A DNA stretch of 64,000 nucleotides from Streptomyces rubrogriseus (GCF_027947575.1 NZ_CP116256.1:1798001-1862000); one strand, 5' to 3'; shown: positions 30,984 through 40,405, counted from the first letter of the stretch. Numbers and translations are program-made. Notes: generated by a model from the sequence alone, not told the origin.

Positions 30984-31041
30984 GCCGGTACGGCGATGGG
31001 GGCGGCCCGAGTGATCGGGCCGCCCCCATCGCCGTACCGGC
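30984..31041. terminator. Long perfect hairpin, bidirectional terminator
   Basis: The left arm 30984-31010 and right arm 31015-31041 are exact 27-bp complements with loop GTGA. The stem core is GGGGGCGGCCCGA. It lies between convergent genes ending at 30926 and 31060. A direct repeat GGTACGAGGCCGGT precedes it. The stem is unusually long for a terminator. Confidence 0.85.
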
Positions 31042-31059
31042 GTCTTGGAGTCCTGCGGG

Positions 31060-31764
31060 TCAGCGCTGCTTGGGGTTGCCGCCGCGGGGCATCCGCATGC
31101 CCTTGGGCATCGGGCCCTTCGGCAGCGGCATGTTGCTCATCAGGTCGCCCAGGGCGCGCAGCCGGTCGTTGGTCACGGTGACCTGCGGGCCGCTCAGCAC
31201 GCGGGGGAGCTTGAGCATGGTCGTGCGCAGCTTCTTCAGCTCGACCTGCCCCTCGCCGGTGCCCACCAGCAGGTCGTGCACCGGGACGTCGGCGACGATG
31301 CGGTTCATCTTCTTCTTCTCGGCCGCCAGCAGGGACTTCACCCGGTTCGGGTTGCCCTCCGCGACCAGCACGATGCCGGCCTTGCCGACCGCGCGGTGCA
31401 CCACGTCCTGGTTGCGGTTCATCGCCACCGCGGGGGTCGTCGTCCAGCCCCGGCCGATGTTGTCCAGCACGGCCGCCGCGGCGCCGGGCTGTCCCTCCAT
31501 CTGCCCGAAGGCCGCCCGCTCGGCCCGGCGCCCGAAGACGATCGCCGTCGCGAGGAAGGCGAGCAGCAGGCCCAGGATGCCGAGATAGATGGGGTGACCG
31601 ATCCAGAAACCGATCGCGAGGAGGACACCGAAGACGACGATGCCGACACCCGCGAGCACAAGACCGATCTTCTTGTCGGCCTTGCGGGTCATCTTGTAGG
31701 TCAGAGCGATCTGCTTCAGTCGCCCGGGATTCGCAGCGTCCGCTGCAGGTTCCTTCCTCGCCAT
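31060..31764 (-). CDS. DUF4191 integral membrane protein
   Basis: The 234-residue protein matches the actinobacterial DUF4191 family. It has an N-terminal RLKQIALTYKMTRKADKKIG segment, two adjacent transmembrane helices (about 35-55 and 60-78) and GRRAERAAFGQMEGQPGAAAAVL. A cytoplasmic domain follows with HRAVGKAGIVLVAEG and an Arg/Pro/Met-rich tail (PMPKGMRMPRGG). It lies upstream of RDD and downstream of lipA in conserved order. Its function is unknown; conserved linkage to lipA/lipB is known from Streptomyces and mycobacteria. Confidence 0.88.
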   Translation of the reverse strand: MARKEPAADAANPGRLKQIALTYKMTRKADKKIGLVLAGVGIVVFGVLLAIGFWIGHPIYLGILGLLLAFLATAIVFGRRAERAAFGQMEGQPGAAAAVLDNIGRGWTTTPAVAMNRNQDVVHRAVGKAGIVLVAEGNPNRVKSLLAAEKKKMNRIVADVPVHDLLVGTGEGQVELKKLRTTMLKLPRVLSGPQVTVTNDRLRALGDLMSNMPLPKGPMPKGMRMPRGGNPKQR

Positions 31765-31845
31765 GGCACGAAGTCTACGTGCCCCCGAAAGCGCCGACGA
31801 CGGCAGTGCCCGGCCGTGCCCGTCGGGGGGTGGGGCGGGACGTGG

Positions 31846-32061
31846 TCAGGGGCGGCCGGCGACGGACTGCCGCAGCGCGCGCTCGGTCTCGATCCGGTCC
31901 TTGGCACGGCGGCGGTCCTCCAGGACGGAGTTCCAGGCGTTGCGCCGGGCGGTGCGCTGGCCGCCGCTCATCAGCAGCGACTCGACGGCCCGCAGGGCGG
32001 TGGTGAACGACGGGATGGCGGTGGCGCGGACGGTGGTGGGGCGAACGGGCGCGGCCTGCAT
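31846..32061 (-). CDS. Small conserved hypothetical protein
   Basis: The 71-residue protein is basic and probably helical: start MQAAPVRPTTVRATAIP, then TTALRAVESLLMSGGQRTARRNAW and SVLEDRRRAKDRIETERALR. No domain is recognised. ATG 32061 has a GGGGGGA purine run 9 nt upstream, so I use it rather than longer in-frame starts. It lies between DUF4191 and lipA on the same strand. Confidence 0.7.
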   Translation of the reverse strand: MQAAPVRPTTVRATAIPSFTTALRAVESLLMSGGQRTARRNAWNSVLEDRRRAKDRIETERALRQSVAGRP

Positions 32062-32215
32062 GGTGGAGGTCCCCCCTCGGTACGGCTCCGGGTACGGAGA
32101 CGGGTGTACGTGGCGGTGTACGTGCTGTGATTCCAGGGTCACTGATTGGTGTTACCAGGGCGTGACCCGCCGGTCAAACGCACATGAAGCCGCGTCGCCG
32201 GGTGCTGGAACGGGC

Positions 32216-32264
32216 TCGCGGCCCCGACCGGTGCCCTCATCAGCGAGGACGGTCGGGGCCGCGA
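32216..32264 (-). terminator. lipA terminator
   Basis: TCGCGGCCCCGACCG (32216-32230) and CGGTCGGGGCCGCGA (32250-32264) pair perfectly over 15 bp with a 19-nt loop, 42 bp past the lipA stop. Confidence 0.8.
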
Positions 32265-32305
32265 CGTATCGGCCATTACTGGCCAGTAGTGACTTGTGCG
32301 GGACT

Positions 32306-33259
32306 TCACACGATGGCGGACCGGCGCTGCTCCATGGCCATTCCGTAGAGCCGTCCGGCCCGGTACGACGAGCGGACCAGCGGGCCCGACATCACGCCGG
32401 AGAAGCCGATCTGCTCGGCCTCCTCCTTCAGCTCGACGAACTCCTGCGGCTTGACCCAGCGCTCCACCGGGTGGTGGCGCACGGACGGGCGCAGGTACTG
32501 CGTGATGGTGATCAGCTCGCAGCCGGCCTCGTGCAGCTGCTTCAGCGCCTCGCTGATCTCCTCGCGGGTCTCGCCCATGCCGAGGATCAGGTTCGACTTG
32601 GTGACCAGGCCGAAGTCACGGGCGTCGGTGATGACCTTCAGGGAGCGCTCGTAGCGGAAGCCCGGGCGGATGCGCTTGAAGATCCGCGGGACGGTCTCGA
32701 CGTTGTGCGCGAAGACCTCGGGGCGGGACTCGAAGACCTCCCGGAGCAGCTCCGGGACGGCGTTGAAGTCCGGGGCCAGCAGCTCGACCTTGGTGCGGCC
32801 GGCCTCGCGGCCGGCGGTCTGCTCGTGGATCTGGCGCACCGTCTCCGCGTACAGCCACGCGCCGCCGTCGGGGAGGTCGTCGCGGGCGACGCCGGTGATG
32901 GTGGCGTAGTTCAGGTCCATGGTGACCACGGACTCGCCGACGCGGCGCGGCTCGTCGCGGTCGAGCGCCTCGGGCTTGCCGGTGTCGATCTGGCAGAAGT
33001 CGCAGCGCCGGGTGCACTGGTCGCCGCCGATGAGGAAGGTCGCCTCGCGGTCCTCCCAGCACTCGTAGATGTTGGGACAGCCGGCTTCCTGGCAGACCGT
33101 GTGCAGGCCCTCGCTCTTCACGAGGTTCTGCATCTTGGTGTATTCGGGGCCCATTTTCGCCCGGGTCTTGATCCACTCGGGCTTGCGCTCGATGGGGGTC
33201 TGGCTGTTGCGGACCTCCAGGCGCAGCATCTTGCGTCCGTCGGGTGCGACTGCGGACAC
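32306..33259 (-). CDS. lipA: Lipoyl synthase
   Basis: The 317-residue radical-SAM enzyme inserts two sulphurs into octanoyl-E2 or H-protein to give the lipoyl cofactor. The auxiliary cluster ligands are [12 protein letters not shown] (about 55-66), and the SAM cluster is CTRRCDFC (about 81-88), with GMGE (about 211) and the C-terminal SSYRAG serine ligand. GTG 33259 ([15 protein letters not shown]) has AGGGAG upstream; the longer frame has no family match. lipB lies immediately upstream on the same strand, separated by a dispersed repeat. Its targets are the E2 proteins encoded at 47.5-49.3 kb. Confidence 0.97.
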   Translation of the reverse strand: MSAVAPDGRKMLRLEVRNSQTPIERKPEWIKTRAKMGPEYTKMQNLVKSEGLHTVCQEAGCPNIYECWEDREATFLIGGDQCTRRCDFCQIDTGKPEALDRDEPRRVGESVVTMDLNYATITGVARDDLPDGGAWLYAETVRQIHEQTAGREAGRTKVELLAPDFNAVPELLREVFESRPEVFAHNVETVPRIFKRIRPGFRYERSLKVITDARDFGLVTKSNLILGMGETREEISEALKQLHEAGCELITITQYLRPSVRHHPVERWVKPQEFVELKEEAEQIGFSGVMSGPLVRSSYRAGRLYGMAMEQRRSAIV

Positions 33260-33340
33260 GACCGGCTCCCTAGCGTTTGATTCTTCGGCGTTCTTCAGGG
33301 TACGCCCGTTGATTTGTTGGTCGGCGTTGGTGCTGGCCTT

Positions 33341-33410
33341 GCTGGGGGCTGCCGCCCCCAGGCCCCGCTTCGGCCTGAACGGCCTCGTCCTCAAACGCCG
33401 GACGGGCTCG
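33341..33410 (-). repeat. Dispersed GC-rich repeat between lipB and lipA (copy 1)
   Basis: On the minus strand it reads GTTTGAGGACGAGGCCGTTC, then AGGCCGAAGCGGGG and a GGGGGCGGCAGCCCCC hairpin. The same block recurs at 63731-63790 on the plus strand. It ends two bases from the lipB stop, so it was placed at the very 3' end of lipB. Confidence 0.7.
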
Positions 33411-33412
33411 TT

Positions 33413-34213
33413 TTATGCCGCCGTCGTCTTCTCGATGATCCGGGGCTTGAGTTCCGCGTTCTCCAGGACGTCCCGGAGGTGGCGTTCGGCCACCGGGAGG
33501 ACCTCCTCGATGGTCACGTCGCGGCCGAGTTCGTTCGCCAGGGACGCGACGCCCGCGTCGCGGATGCCGCAGGGGATGATCCTGTCGAACCACTTGTTGT
33601 CGGGGTTCACGTTCAGCGCGAAGCCGTGCATCGTGACACCCTTGGCGACCCGGATGCCGATGGCGGCGATCTTGCGGTCCTCGCGGCGCTGGCCCGCGTT
33701 GGACGGGGCGTACTCGGGTCCGTCGAGGCGGGGGTCGAAGTCCTCGTCGCTCAGGCGGGGGTCGAAGTCCAGGGAGAGGCCGCCGAGCACGGGGCGCTGC
33801 TCGACCGGGTCGCCGAGGACCCAGACGCCGCTGCGGCCCTCCACCCGGGAGGTCTCCAGGCCGAACTCCGCGCAGGTGCGGATCAGGGCCTCCTCCAGGC
33901 GGCGGACGTGGGCCACCACGTCGACCGGGCGCGGGAGCTTCTGGATGGGGTAGCCCACCAGCTGGCCCGGGCCGTGCCAGGTGATCTTGCCGCCGCGGTC
34001 CACGTCGATCACCGGGGTGCCGTCCAGCGGACGCTCGCTGTCCTCGGTGCGCCGGCCGGCGGTGTAGACCGGCGGGTGTTCGAGGAGCAGCACGGTGTCG
34101 GGGACCTCGTCGACGAACCGCGCGGCGTGCACCCGGCGTTGTTCGTCCCACGCCTCCTGGTACTCGACGCGATCGGCACCGAACCCCATCCGGACGAAGC
34201 GCAGCTCACTCAC
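33413..34213 (-). CDS. lipB: Lipoyl(octanoyl) transferase
   Basis: The 266-residue enzyme moves octanoate from ACP to lipoyl domains, the step before LipA. Visible motifs are [12 protein letters not shown] (about 45-56), [16 protein letters not shown] (about 74-89), [13 protein letters not shown] with catalytic Lys near 184, and IIPCGI with catalytic Cys near 206. An insert of about 35 residues after [13 protein letters not shown] contains a duplicated DFDPRL, seen in some Streptomyces enzymes and absent from E. coli LipB. GTG 34213 follows GGGAGG. It is upstream of lipA on the same strand. Confidence 0.96.
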   Translation of the reverse strand: MSELRFVRMGFGADRVEYQEAWDEQRRVHAARFVDEVPDTVLLLEHPPVYTAGRRTEDSERPLDGTPVIDVDRGGKITWHGPGQLVGYPIQKLPRPVDVVAHVRRLEEALIRTCAEFGLETSRVEGRSGVWVLGDPVEQRPVLGGLSLDFDPRLSDEDFDPRLDGPEYAPSNAGQRREDRKIAAIGIRVAKGVTMHGFALNVNPDNKWFDRIIPCGIRDAGVASLANELGRDVTIEEVLPVAERHLRDVLENAELKPRIIEKTTAA

Positions 34214-34447
34214 GGCACGTGCCTCCCTGCAAGGTCGTAAGGCACGAAGCGTGCCCACGCCACTGTACGACCGTCCGCACGTCGTCAGCAGGGCGGGCAA
34301 TTCTCACACGATCGGATGAATGCCGGGCGAATTGTGCGATCGGGTGCTTACTCTCCGCTACATTCACGCCGTTCACGAGGCCATAAGGGCTGCTCACAGG
34401 CGCTCCGGGCAATCGAACGCCCGGAAGGCAGGAGACCGCACCGCACC

Positions 34448-35908
34448 ATGACGGAACGACCCGCGCAGCGCACCCCCAACCGCCAGCTCGCCGCGCTCAT
34501 CGCCGAAGCGGGGTTCTCGAACGCGGGTCTCGCGCGTCGCGTCGACCAGCTCGGACTCGAACACGGCCTGGACCTGAGATATGACAAGACGTCCGTCACC
34601 CGGTGGCTGCGCGGTCAGCAGCCCCGCGGCACCACCCCGGCCCTGATCGCCGAGGTCTTCACCCGGCGCCTGGGCCGCCGCCTGACCGCCCAGGACCTCG
34701 GCCTGGACGCCTGCGCGCCCGTCTACGCGGGCCTGGAGTTCGCCGGGAGCCCGGAGGAGGCGGTCGACATCGTCGGCGGGCTGTGGCGCAAGGACTCCGG
34801 CAGCCACGCCGAGCTGCGGAAGATCGCCTTCACCCCGGCCGGGCTCGTCGTGCCCAGCCGCGACTGGCTGATCGGCCGCCCCGACGAGAAGGTGGCCCGC
34901 GTCGAGGTGCCCGTCCGCATTCCCGCGCAGGGCCGCCCGGCGACCCCGCGGCCCGCCGTCCCGCTCGACCCGTCCAGGCGCCGGGCCCCGGCCGAGCGCG
35001 GCCCCGGCCAGAAGGTCAGCGGGGGCGACCTCGCCGCGCTGCGCTCCGTCGGCGAGCTGTTCCGCAGCCTCGACGACCGCTACGGCGGCGGACACGCCCG
35101 CCAGGCCCTCGTGCGCTACCTCGAACACGAACTGGAGCCGATGCTGCGCGGCACCTACGGCGAGCAGACCGGCCGCCGCCTCTTCGCCGCCGCCGACCTG
35201 ACCCGGCTCGCCGGCTGGACCTCGTACGACATCGCCGCGCACGGCCTCGCCCAGCGCTACTTCGTGCAGGCGCTGCGGCTGTCGCAGGCGGCCGGGGACC
35301 GGGCCTACGGCTCGTACGTGCTGGTCACCATGAGCCGGCAGGCCGTCTACCTCGGCCACGGGCGCGAGGCCGTGCAGCTCGCGCGCGTGGCGCAGCAGGG
35401 CGTGGGCACCTCCGCGCCGCCGGTCGTGCAGACCCTGCTGCACGCCGCCGAGGCGCGGGCGCACGGCCTGCTCGGCGAGGTGCGGGCCTGCACCGCGGCC
35501 CTGGTGCGGGCCGAGCGGGCGCTGGAGGCCGCCCGGCCCGGCGACGAGGTGCCGCACTGGGCGCGCTTCTTCGACGAGGCGCAGCTCGCCGACGAGTTCG
35601 GGCACTGCCACCGCGACCTCCAGCAGTTCCGCGCCGCCGCCCAGCACGCGGAACGCTCGCTGCAACTGCGCGCCCCCGTCTACGCCCGCAGCCGGCTCTT
35701 CTGCCGGGTCGTCCTCGCCACCGCCCGGCTCGGCCTCGGCGAACTCGACCAGGCCTGCCAGCTGGCCGCCGAGGCGGCGGGGCAGGCGGCCGAGATGCGC
35801 TCGGTGCGCGCCACGGAGTACGTCCGCGACTTCGAGCGCCGCCTGGAGCCGTACCGGGACGCCGCCCCGGTCCGGGGGTACCGGGACAAGGTGGCCGCCC
35901 TGGGGTAG
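34448..35908 (+). CDS. NsdA-like regulatory protein with TPR-type C terminus
   Basis: The 486-residue protein resembles the NsdA/NsdB group of Streptomyces regulators, which affect sporulation and antibiotic production; the match is from memory. It starts TPNRQLAALIAEAGFSNAGLARRVDQLG with an XRE-like helical region (about 10-60, RYDKTSVTRWLRGQQPRGTTP). The C-terminal 280 residues are helical repeats (GQKVSGGDLAALRSVGELFR, LFRSLDDRYGGGHAR, EARAHGLLGEVRACTAAL). ATG 34448 is preceded by AGGAG. It is divergent from lipB. Its DNA targets are unknown. Confidence 0.85.
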   Translation: MTERPAQRTPNRQLAALIAEAGFSNAGLARRVDQLGLEHGLDLRYDKTSVTRWLRGQQPRGTTPALIAEVFTRRLGRRLTAQDLGLDACAPVYAGLEFAGSPEEAVDIVGGLWRKDSGSHAELRKIAFTPAGLVVPSRDWLIGRPDEKVARVEVPVRIPAQGRPATPRPAVPLDPSRRRAPAERGPGQKVSGGDLAALRSVGELFRSLDDRYGGGHARQALVRYLEHELEPMLRGTYGEQTGRRLFAAADLTRLAGWTSYDIAAHGLAQRYFVQALRLSQAAGDRAYGSYVLVTMSRQAVYLGHGREAVQLARVAQQGVGTSAPPVVQTLLHAAEARAHGLLGEVRACTAALVRAERALEAARPGDEVPHWARFFDEAQLADEFGHCHRDLQQFRAAAQHAERSLQLRAPVYARSRLFCRVVLATARLGLGELDQACQLAAEAAGQAAEMRSVRATEYVRDFERRLEPYRDAAPVRGYRDKVAALG

Positions 35909-35926
35909 CGCCGGACCGGGTCGGAC

Positions 35927-37329
35927 CTAGGCCGCGTGGGCCGTCGGCGTCGGCTCCGCCGAGTGCATCGGACGGCCCGCGCCGAGGTCGCTCAGGATCG
36001 CCGCCGAGGCCCGGCGGCCCGAGTGCAGGGCGCCCTGGGCGGTGCTGGTGTCGCGGTGGTCGCCGCACACGTACAGCCCGGCCAGCAGCCGTACCGGCCT
36101 GCGTGGATCGTGCGGCGGGCGCATCGCGGGCACCGCCTCGGGCGTGTGGTGCACGGCGAGGGTCTCCCAGCGGGTGGTCGGGGTGCCGTAGAGGCGGGAC
36201 AGGTGGATGCGCACGGCGGTGTCGAGGTCGGGCGGGGGAGGGCCGAGGACCGTCGACGAGACCAGGGTGCGGCCGGCCGGCGCGCGGGACGGGTCCACCC
36301 GGCTGACCTGTGCCGTGTGGGCCACCGGGCCGCCCCGGTCGGCGTCGAGCAGCAGGGCGGCGCCGGTCGTCGGCGGCTCGTCGGTGGTGTGGTGGACCAC
36401 CGTCACCGGGTGGAAGTCCGGCACCCGCAGGCCGGGCAGCAGCTCGGCCGCCGCGCGGGCGTCGGTCGCCACCAGCACGGCCCGGCAGCGGATGACGCCG
36501 TGCTCCGCGGTGGTCACCGCGTTGGTCGCGACCGAGGTGACGCGGACTCCGGTGTGCACGGTGCCCGGCGGCAGCGACCGCGCCATGTGCTCCGGCAGGG
36601 CCTCGGCGCCGCCCTCGGGCAGCGCGAGCCGTCCGCCGGCGAAGGCGCGCAGCGCGAGGTCCGCGCACCGGCTGGACGTCGTGAGGTCCGGGTCGTACAG
36701 CAGGGCGGCGAGCAGGGGGCGCAGGAAGCCGTCGATCGTGCGGGCCGGCAGCCCGCGGGCCGCCAGTGCCCGGGCGGCGGGCAGTTCCGGGCGGGCCAGC
36801 AGCCGTTCGGCCGGCGTGTGCGCGAGGCGGGCCAGCGCGGCACCGAGCCGGGCCTGGTCCACGGCGGTGCCGAGCGGGGCGCCGGCGCGGGTGCGGGGCG
36901 CCGCGGCGGGCCTGCCGGACGTGCCGGGCGCGTTCACCGTGCGCCGGGGCGCGGGCATCGAGCGGGGGCGCTCGCGAGGGCGCGCACCGCGTGGAGTGCG
37001 CCCCGCGCGCTCCGTACGCCCGACGGGGCGCCCGCGTGATGGTGGCGGCCCTCGCTGTGCAGCAGGACCCCGGGGGCGAAGGGCAGCAGCGCGAGGCCGT
37101 CGAGCCCGGGGGTGCGGCGCAGTTCGGGGTACGCCGTGGACAGCAGCTGTCCGACTCTGTCGAGCCGGAAACCGTCGACCTTCTCGGTGGCCATCCGACC
37201 GCCCACCGCATGGGCGGCCTCCAGGACCGTGGTCGTCACTCCTGCGCTGGTCAGCCGTTGCGCCGCGGCGAGTCCGGCGATCCCGGCCCCCACGACGACG
37301 ACGTCCGCCTGGTACGCGGGCTCAAGCAC
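35927..37329 (-). pseudogene. FAD-dependent amine oxidase/phytoene desaturase-like oxidoreductase, frameshifted
   Basis: Two overlapping frames on the same strand together make one FAD oxidoreductase. The upstream part (37329-36934) has the dinucleotide fold DVVVVGAGIAGLAAAQRL at residues 9-26 and VLEAAHAVGGRM. The downstream part (36958-35927) has the substrate and C-terminal FAD parts (LLAGLYVCGDHRDTSTAQGAL). The frames need a one-base deletion (or a two-base insertion) near 36940-36975, where C/G runs occur. GAGGAGG precedes the GTG at 37329. Sequencing error, recent mutation or a real programmed shift cannot be told apart here. The substrate is unknown. Confidence 0.7.
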
Positions 37330-37570
37330 GTGCCCCTCCTCGAGGTTGCGCGGCCGCTGGAGACGTCATGCCCCCAACAGGCTTGAGGAATACCCGAGTT
37401 CGAGACGAGGTTAGGGTGCGAAACGGTCAACGGGAATCACCCGGGGGCAGCACACGGTCGCACAGCGGTCGCATGCGGGTGCGATATGGGCATCGAGTGG
37501 TCGGAGTGCGGTGGCGCGTGGCCGCGCGTGGCCGCGCGGGGCTGTGCAGGGTCGCGCGGGACCGCGTGGA

Positions 37571-38626
37571 TCACAGTGCCGCCCGGATCGCCCCGTCGAT
37601 CTCCGGGAACGCGAAGCGGAAGCCCGACTCCAGGAGGCGGGCGGGGAGGACCCGGGCACTGCCGAGGACGTCGCCCGCCATCTCGCCGAGCGCGGCGCGC
37701 AGCACCGGCGCGGGCACGGCGAACGGCGTCGGGCGGTGCAGTACCCGGCCCATGGCCACCGTCACCTCACGGTTCGTCACCGGCTGAGGGGCGGTCAGGT
37801 TGAAGGGGCCGGAGAGGTCGTCCCGGTCCAGGAGGTGCCGGATCGCCGCCACCTCGTCGTGCAGCGCGACGAAGGACCAGTACTGCGACCCGTCGCCCAT
37901 CCGCCCGCCGAGCCCTGCCCGGAAGAGCGGGAAGAGCCGTCCCCAGGCGCCGCCCCGGCGCGCGACGACCAGGCCGGTGCGGGTGAACACCGTCCGCACG
38001 CCCGCCTTCTGCGCGGGGGCCGCCGCCGCCTCCCACTCCACGCACAGGCCCGGCAGGAAGCCCTCGCCCGGCGGGGCGCTCTCGTCCACGGGACGGTCGC
38101 CGGTCTCCCCGTAGTAGCCCATCGCGCTGCCGTTCACGAAGACCCGCGGCGGCCGTTCCAGCGCGGCGACGGCCTCCGCGAGCGCCGTCGTGCCGTGCAC
38201 CCGGCTGCTGCGGATGCGGGTCTTGTACGCGTCGGTCCAGCGGCGGTCGCCCACCCCGGCCCCGGCCAGGTTGACCACCGCGTCGCAGCCCTCCAGGCCG
38301 GTGGCGTCCACCCGCCCGTTCTCGGGGTCCCAGCGGACCTCGTCCGGGCCCTCGGGGGCGCGCCGCACCAGGCGCACCACCCGGTGCCCGTCCGCGGTCA
38401 GGGACCGCGCCAGGGCGCCGCCGATCAGACCGGACGCTCCGGCCACCACGATGCGGGGGCGGTCCCCGGGCGGGCGTCGTCCGTCGTCCGTGTGCCGGTC
38501 GTCCGTGTGTCCGTGGTCCGTGTGTCCGTGGTCCATGTGCCCGCCGTCCGTGTGTCCGTCGTCCGTGTGCCTGCCGCCCATGTGTCCGGCGGCCACGTGC
38601 CCGCCGTCCGTGTGCCCGCCGTCCAC
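37571..38626 (-). CDS. TIGR01777-family epimerase with His/Asp-rich N-terminal repeat
   Basis: The conserved core (about residues 58-351) is a TIGR01777 SDR-like protein: RIVVAGASGLIGGALARSL, VVNLAGAGVGDRRWT, SAMGYYGE and VNLAG marks. Upstream in frame lie ten pentapeptide units of the form xGHTD (for example DGHTD, GGHMD, HGHTD) coded by a 15-bp tandem repeat. The core needs residues from before GTG 38449, so the start lies in the repeat; I choose GTG 38626, which has GGGGGA 7 nt upstream. ATG 38581 and 38536 are alternatives. A metal-binding N terminus is possible but unproved. Function of the family is unclear. Confidence 0.75.
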   Translation of the reverse strand: MDGGHTDGGHVAAGHMGGRHTDDGHTDGGHMDHGHTDHGHTDDRHTDDGRRPPGDRPRIVVAGASGLIGGALARSLTADGHRVVRLVRRAPEGPDEVRWDPENGRVDATGLEGCDAVVNLAGAGVGDRRWTDAYKTRIRSSRVHGTTALAEAVAALERPPRVFVNGSAMGYYGETGDRPVDESAPPGEGFLPGLCVEWEAAAAPAQKAGVRTVFTRTGLVVARRGGAWGRLFPLFRAGLGGRMGDGSQYWSFVALHDEVAAIRHLLDRDDLSGPFNLTAPQPVTNREVTVAMGRVLHRPTPFAVPAPVLRAALGEMAGDVLGSARVLPARLLESGFRFAFPEIDGAIRAAL

Positions 38627-38635
38627 GTGCCCGTC
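38486..38635 (-). repeat. 15-bp tandem repeat coding for a His/Asp pentapeptide array
   Basis: About ten imperfect copies of a 15-bp unit (consensus GACGGCGGGCACACG and variants) in frame with the epimerase gene. The encoded units are DGHVD, GGHTD, GGHVA, AGHMG, GRHTD, DGHTD, GGHMD, HGHTD twice and DRHTD. It abuts the divergent GNAT promoter. Confidence 0.75.
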
Positions 38636-38713
38636 CCCCAGAGGTCCATCCTGCCGGGTGGCCCCGGAAAAACCCCGGACCGGTCCCCGGCACCGCGTCG
38701 TACAGTGATCGCC

Positions 38714-39214
38714 ATGCCAGCCCCGCACATACGCCGCGCCAGGTCCGAGGACGAGCACCCGCTGCGCCGGATCGACCTCGAGACCTGGTCCTACCTGCAC
38801 GCCGTCTCGCCCCCGCCGGGACCGGACGACCCCTTCTTCCGGGACACCTGCGGCCCCGACGCCCACCTGGTCGCCGAACTCGACGGCGCCGTCGTCGGCT
38901 ACGTCCGCCTCGGATTTCCCACCCCGCTGGCCTCCAACACCCACGTCCGGCAGATCCGCGGCCTCGCCGTCGCCGGCGCGGCCCGCGGCCACGGCGTGGG
39001 GCGGGCACTGGTCCGGGCCGCCGTCGAGGAGGCCCGGCACGAGGGCTTCCGCCGGATCACCCTGCGGGTTCTCGGCCACAACACGGCCGCCCGGGGCCTC
39101 TACGAGTCGGAGGGCTTCGTCGTGGAGGGCGTACAGCCCGAGGAGTTCCACCTCGACGGCCGGTACGTCGACGACGTGCTGATGGGACAGATGCTGACCG
39201 CGCTCACGCCTTGA
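38714..39214 (+). CDS. GNAT-family N-acetyltransferase
   Basis: The 166-residue acetyltransferase has the acetyl-CoA P-loop VAGAARGHGVGRALVRAAVEEA (about 94-115) and the late strand VLGHNTAARGLYESEGFVVEGV (about 124-145), which are conserved in the family. The acceptor is unknown. TACAGT lies 7 nt before ATG 38714, so the transcript is probably leaderless. It is divergent from the TIGR01777 epimerase gene and ends close to the protease gene on the other strand. Confidence 0.9.
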   Translation: MPAPHIRRARSEDEHPLRRIDLETWSYLHAVSPPPGPDDPFFRDTCGPDAHLVAELDGAVVGYVRLGFPTPLASNTHVRQIRGLAVAGAARGHGVGRALVRAAVEEARHEGFRRITLRVLGHNTAARGLYESEGFVVEGVQPEEFHLDGRYVDDVLMGQMLTALTP

Positions 39215-39220
39215 CCGCGC

Positions 39221-40405
39221 TCACGACGTGACCGGCTCGCCCGTGTCCACCGCCCGCGTGGCGTCCGCCGCGTCGCGGGCCTCGGGGGCCACCTCGGCCG
39301 CCGTCAGCACGTAGCCGGTCTCCGCGTCGGAGGTGGAACGGGCGAACACCACCCCGTACACCCGGCCGTCGGTGGTCAGCAGCGGTCCGCCCGAGTTGCC
39401 GGGGCGGACCGTGGAACGGATCGAGTAGATCTCCCGGGTCACGTTCTCGTCGTTGTAGATGTTCTGACCGGTGGCGCGGACCCGGTTGGCCACCGTCGCC
39501 GCCCGCAGATCCAGGTCGCCGTTCTGCGGATAGCCCGCCACCACCGCGGCGTCGCCCCGCGCGGCGTCCTCGTCGAACCGCAGCACCGGCGCGCTCAGGT
39601 CCGGGACGTACAGCACGGCCACGTCCTTGTCCGGGTCGAACAGCACCACCCGCGCCTCGTACGTGGGGCCCACGCCGCCCACCCGGACGCTCGGGTCGTC
39701 GATGCCGGCCACCACGTGGGCGTTGGTCATCACGTGCTCCGGCGCGTACACGAAGCCGCTGCCCTCCCGGCCCTGGGTGCCGCTCACGCCCTCCACCTTC
39801 ACCGTGCTGAGCCGGGCCGCGCGGGTGGCCGCGGGCGTGACGCTGTCGCCGGAGGGCTCGGCGACCTCGGCGGCCGACTCGTTCTCGAACGGGTTGAAGA
39901 CCTGCGGGAACCCGGCGTCGGCCAGCGCGGACGTCGACCGGGAGAACCACGCCGGGGTGGTGTCCGGCATCACCCGCTGCACCGCGCCCAGCAGCGTCGA
40001 GTCCCGGATCGCCGAGGTGAGCAGCGAGGACGAGGAGGCCGCGAGGACGCTCGCCGCCACCCACGCCACGATCAGCGCCGCCGCCGAGTTCGCGACCGCG
40101 CCGCCGACCCCGTCGGCCACCCGGAGCGGGCCCGCGGCCATTTCTCCGCGCAGCCGCAGCGCGAGGCGTCCCGCCAGCTCGTGGACCGCCATCGCCGGCA
40201 GCAGCACCGTGACCACCGCGACCACGGTCGCCGCCGTCGAGCCCCGCTCCACCAGGTCCATCACCCACGGCAGGACCCACACGCCGAGCGCCGCGCCGCC
40301 CACGAAGCCCGCCAGCGACACGCAGCCGGCCACCAGGCCGCGCCGGTAGCCGGAGGCGGCGTAGGCCAGCACCACCAGCGCGAGCACGATGTCGAGCAGG
40401 TCCAC
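39221..40405 (-). CDS. Membrane-anchored trypsin-like serine protease (MarP/CvpA-type)
   Basis: The 394-residue protein has four N-terminal transmembrane segments in a CvpA-like domain (about 1-135: DLLDIVLALVVLAYAASGYRRG). A periplasmic trypsin-like domain follows. The catalytic triad residues are visible: His in MTNAHVVAG, Asp in DPDKDVAVL and Ser in RPGNSGGPLL. This architecture matches mycobacterial MarP, an acid- and oxidation-resistance protease. GTG 40405 has AAGGCGG upstream. It is divergent from a secreted amidase gene, so both may work at the cell wall. Confidence 0.92.
   Translation of the reverse strand: MDLLDIVLALVVLAYAASGYRRGLVAGCVSLAGFVGGAALGVWVLPWVMDLVERGSTAATVVAVVTVLLPAMAVHELAGRLALRLRGEMAAGPLRVADGVGGAVANSAAALIVAWVAASVLAASSSSLLTSAIRDSTLLGAVQRVMPDTTPAWFSRSTSALADAGFPQVFNPFENESAAEVAEPSGDSVTPAATRAARLSTVKVEGVSGTQGREGSGFVYAPEHVMTNAHVVAGIDDPSVRVGGVGPTYEARVVLFDPDKDVAVLYVPDLSAPVLRFDEDAARGDAAVVAGYPQNGDLDLRAATVANRVRATGQNIYNDENVTREIYSIRSTVRPGNSGGPLLTTDGRVYGVVFARSTSDAETGYVLTAAEVAPEARDAADATRAVDTGEPVTS

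Noticed and set aside
38425..38730. Minus-strand frame coding for a Trp/Thr/Gly-rich repeat protein over the pentapeptide array
   Set aside because: It is an alternative frame of the tandem repeat and joins no known domain, while the His/Asp frame continues into the epimerase core.
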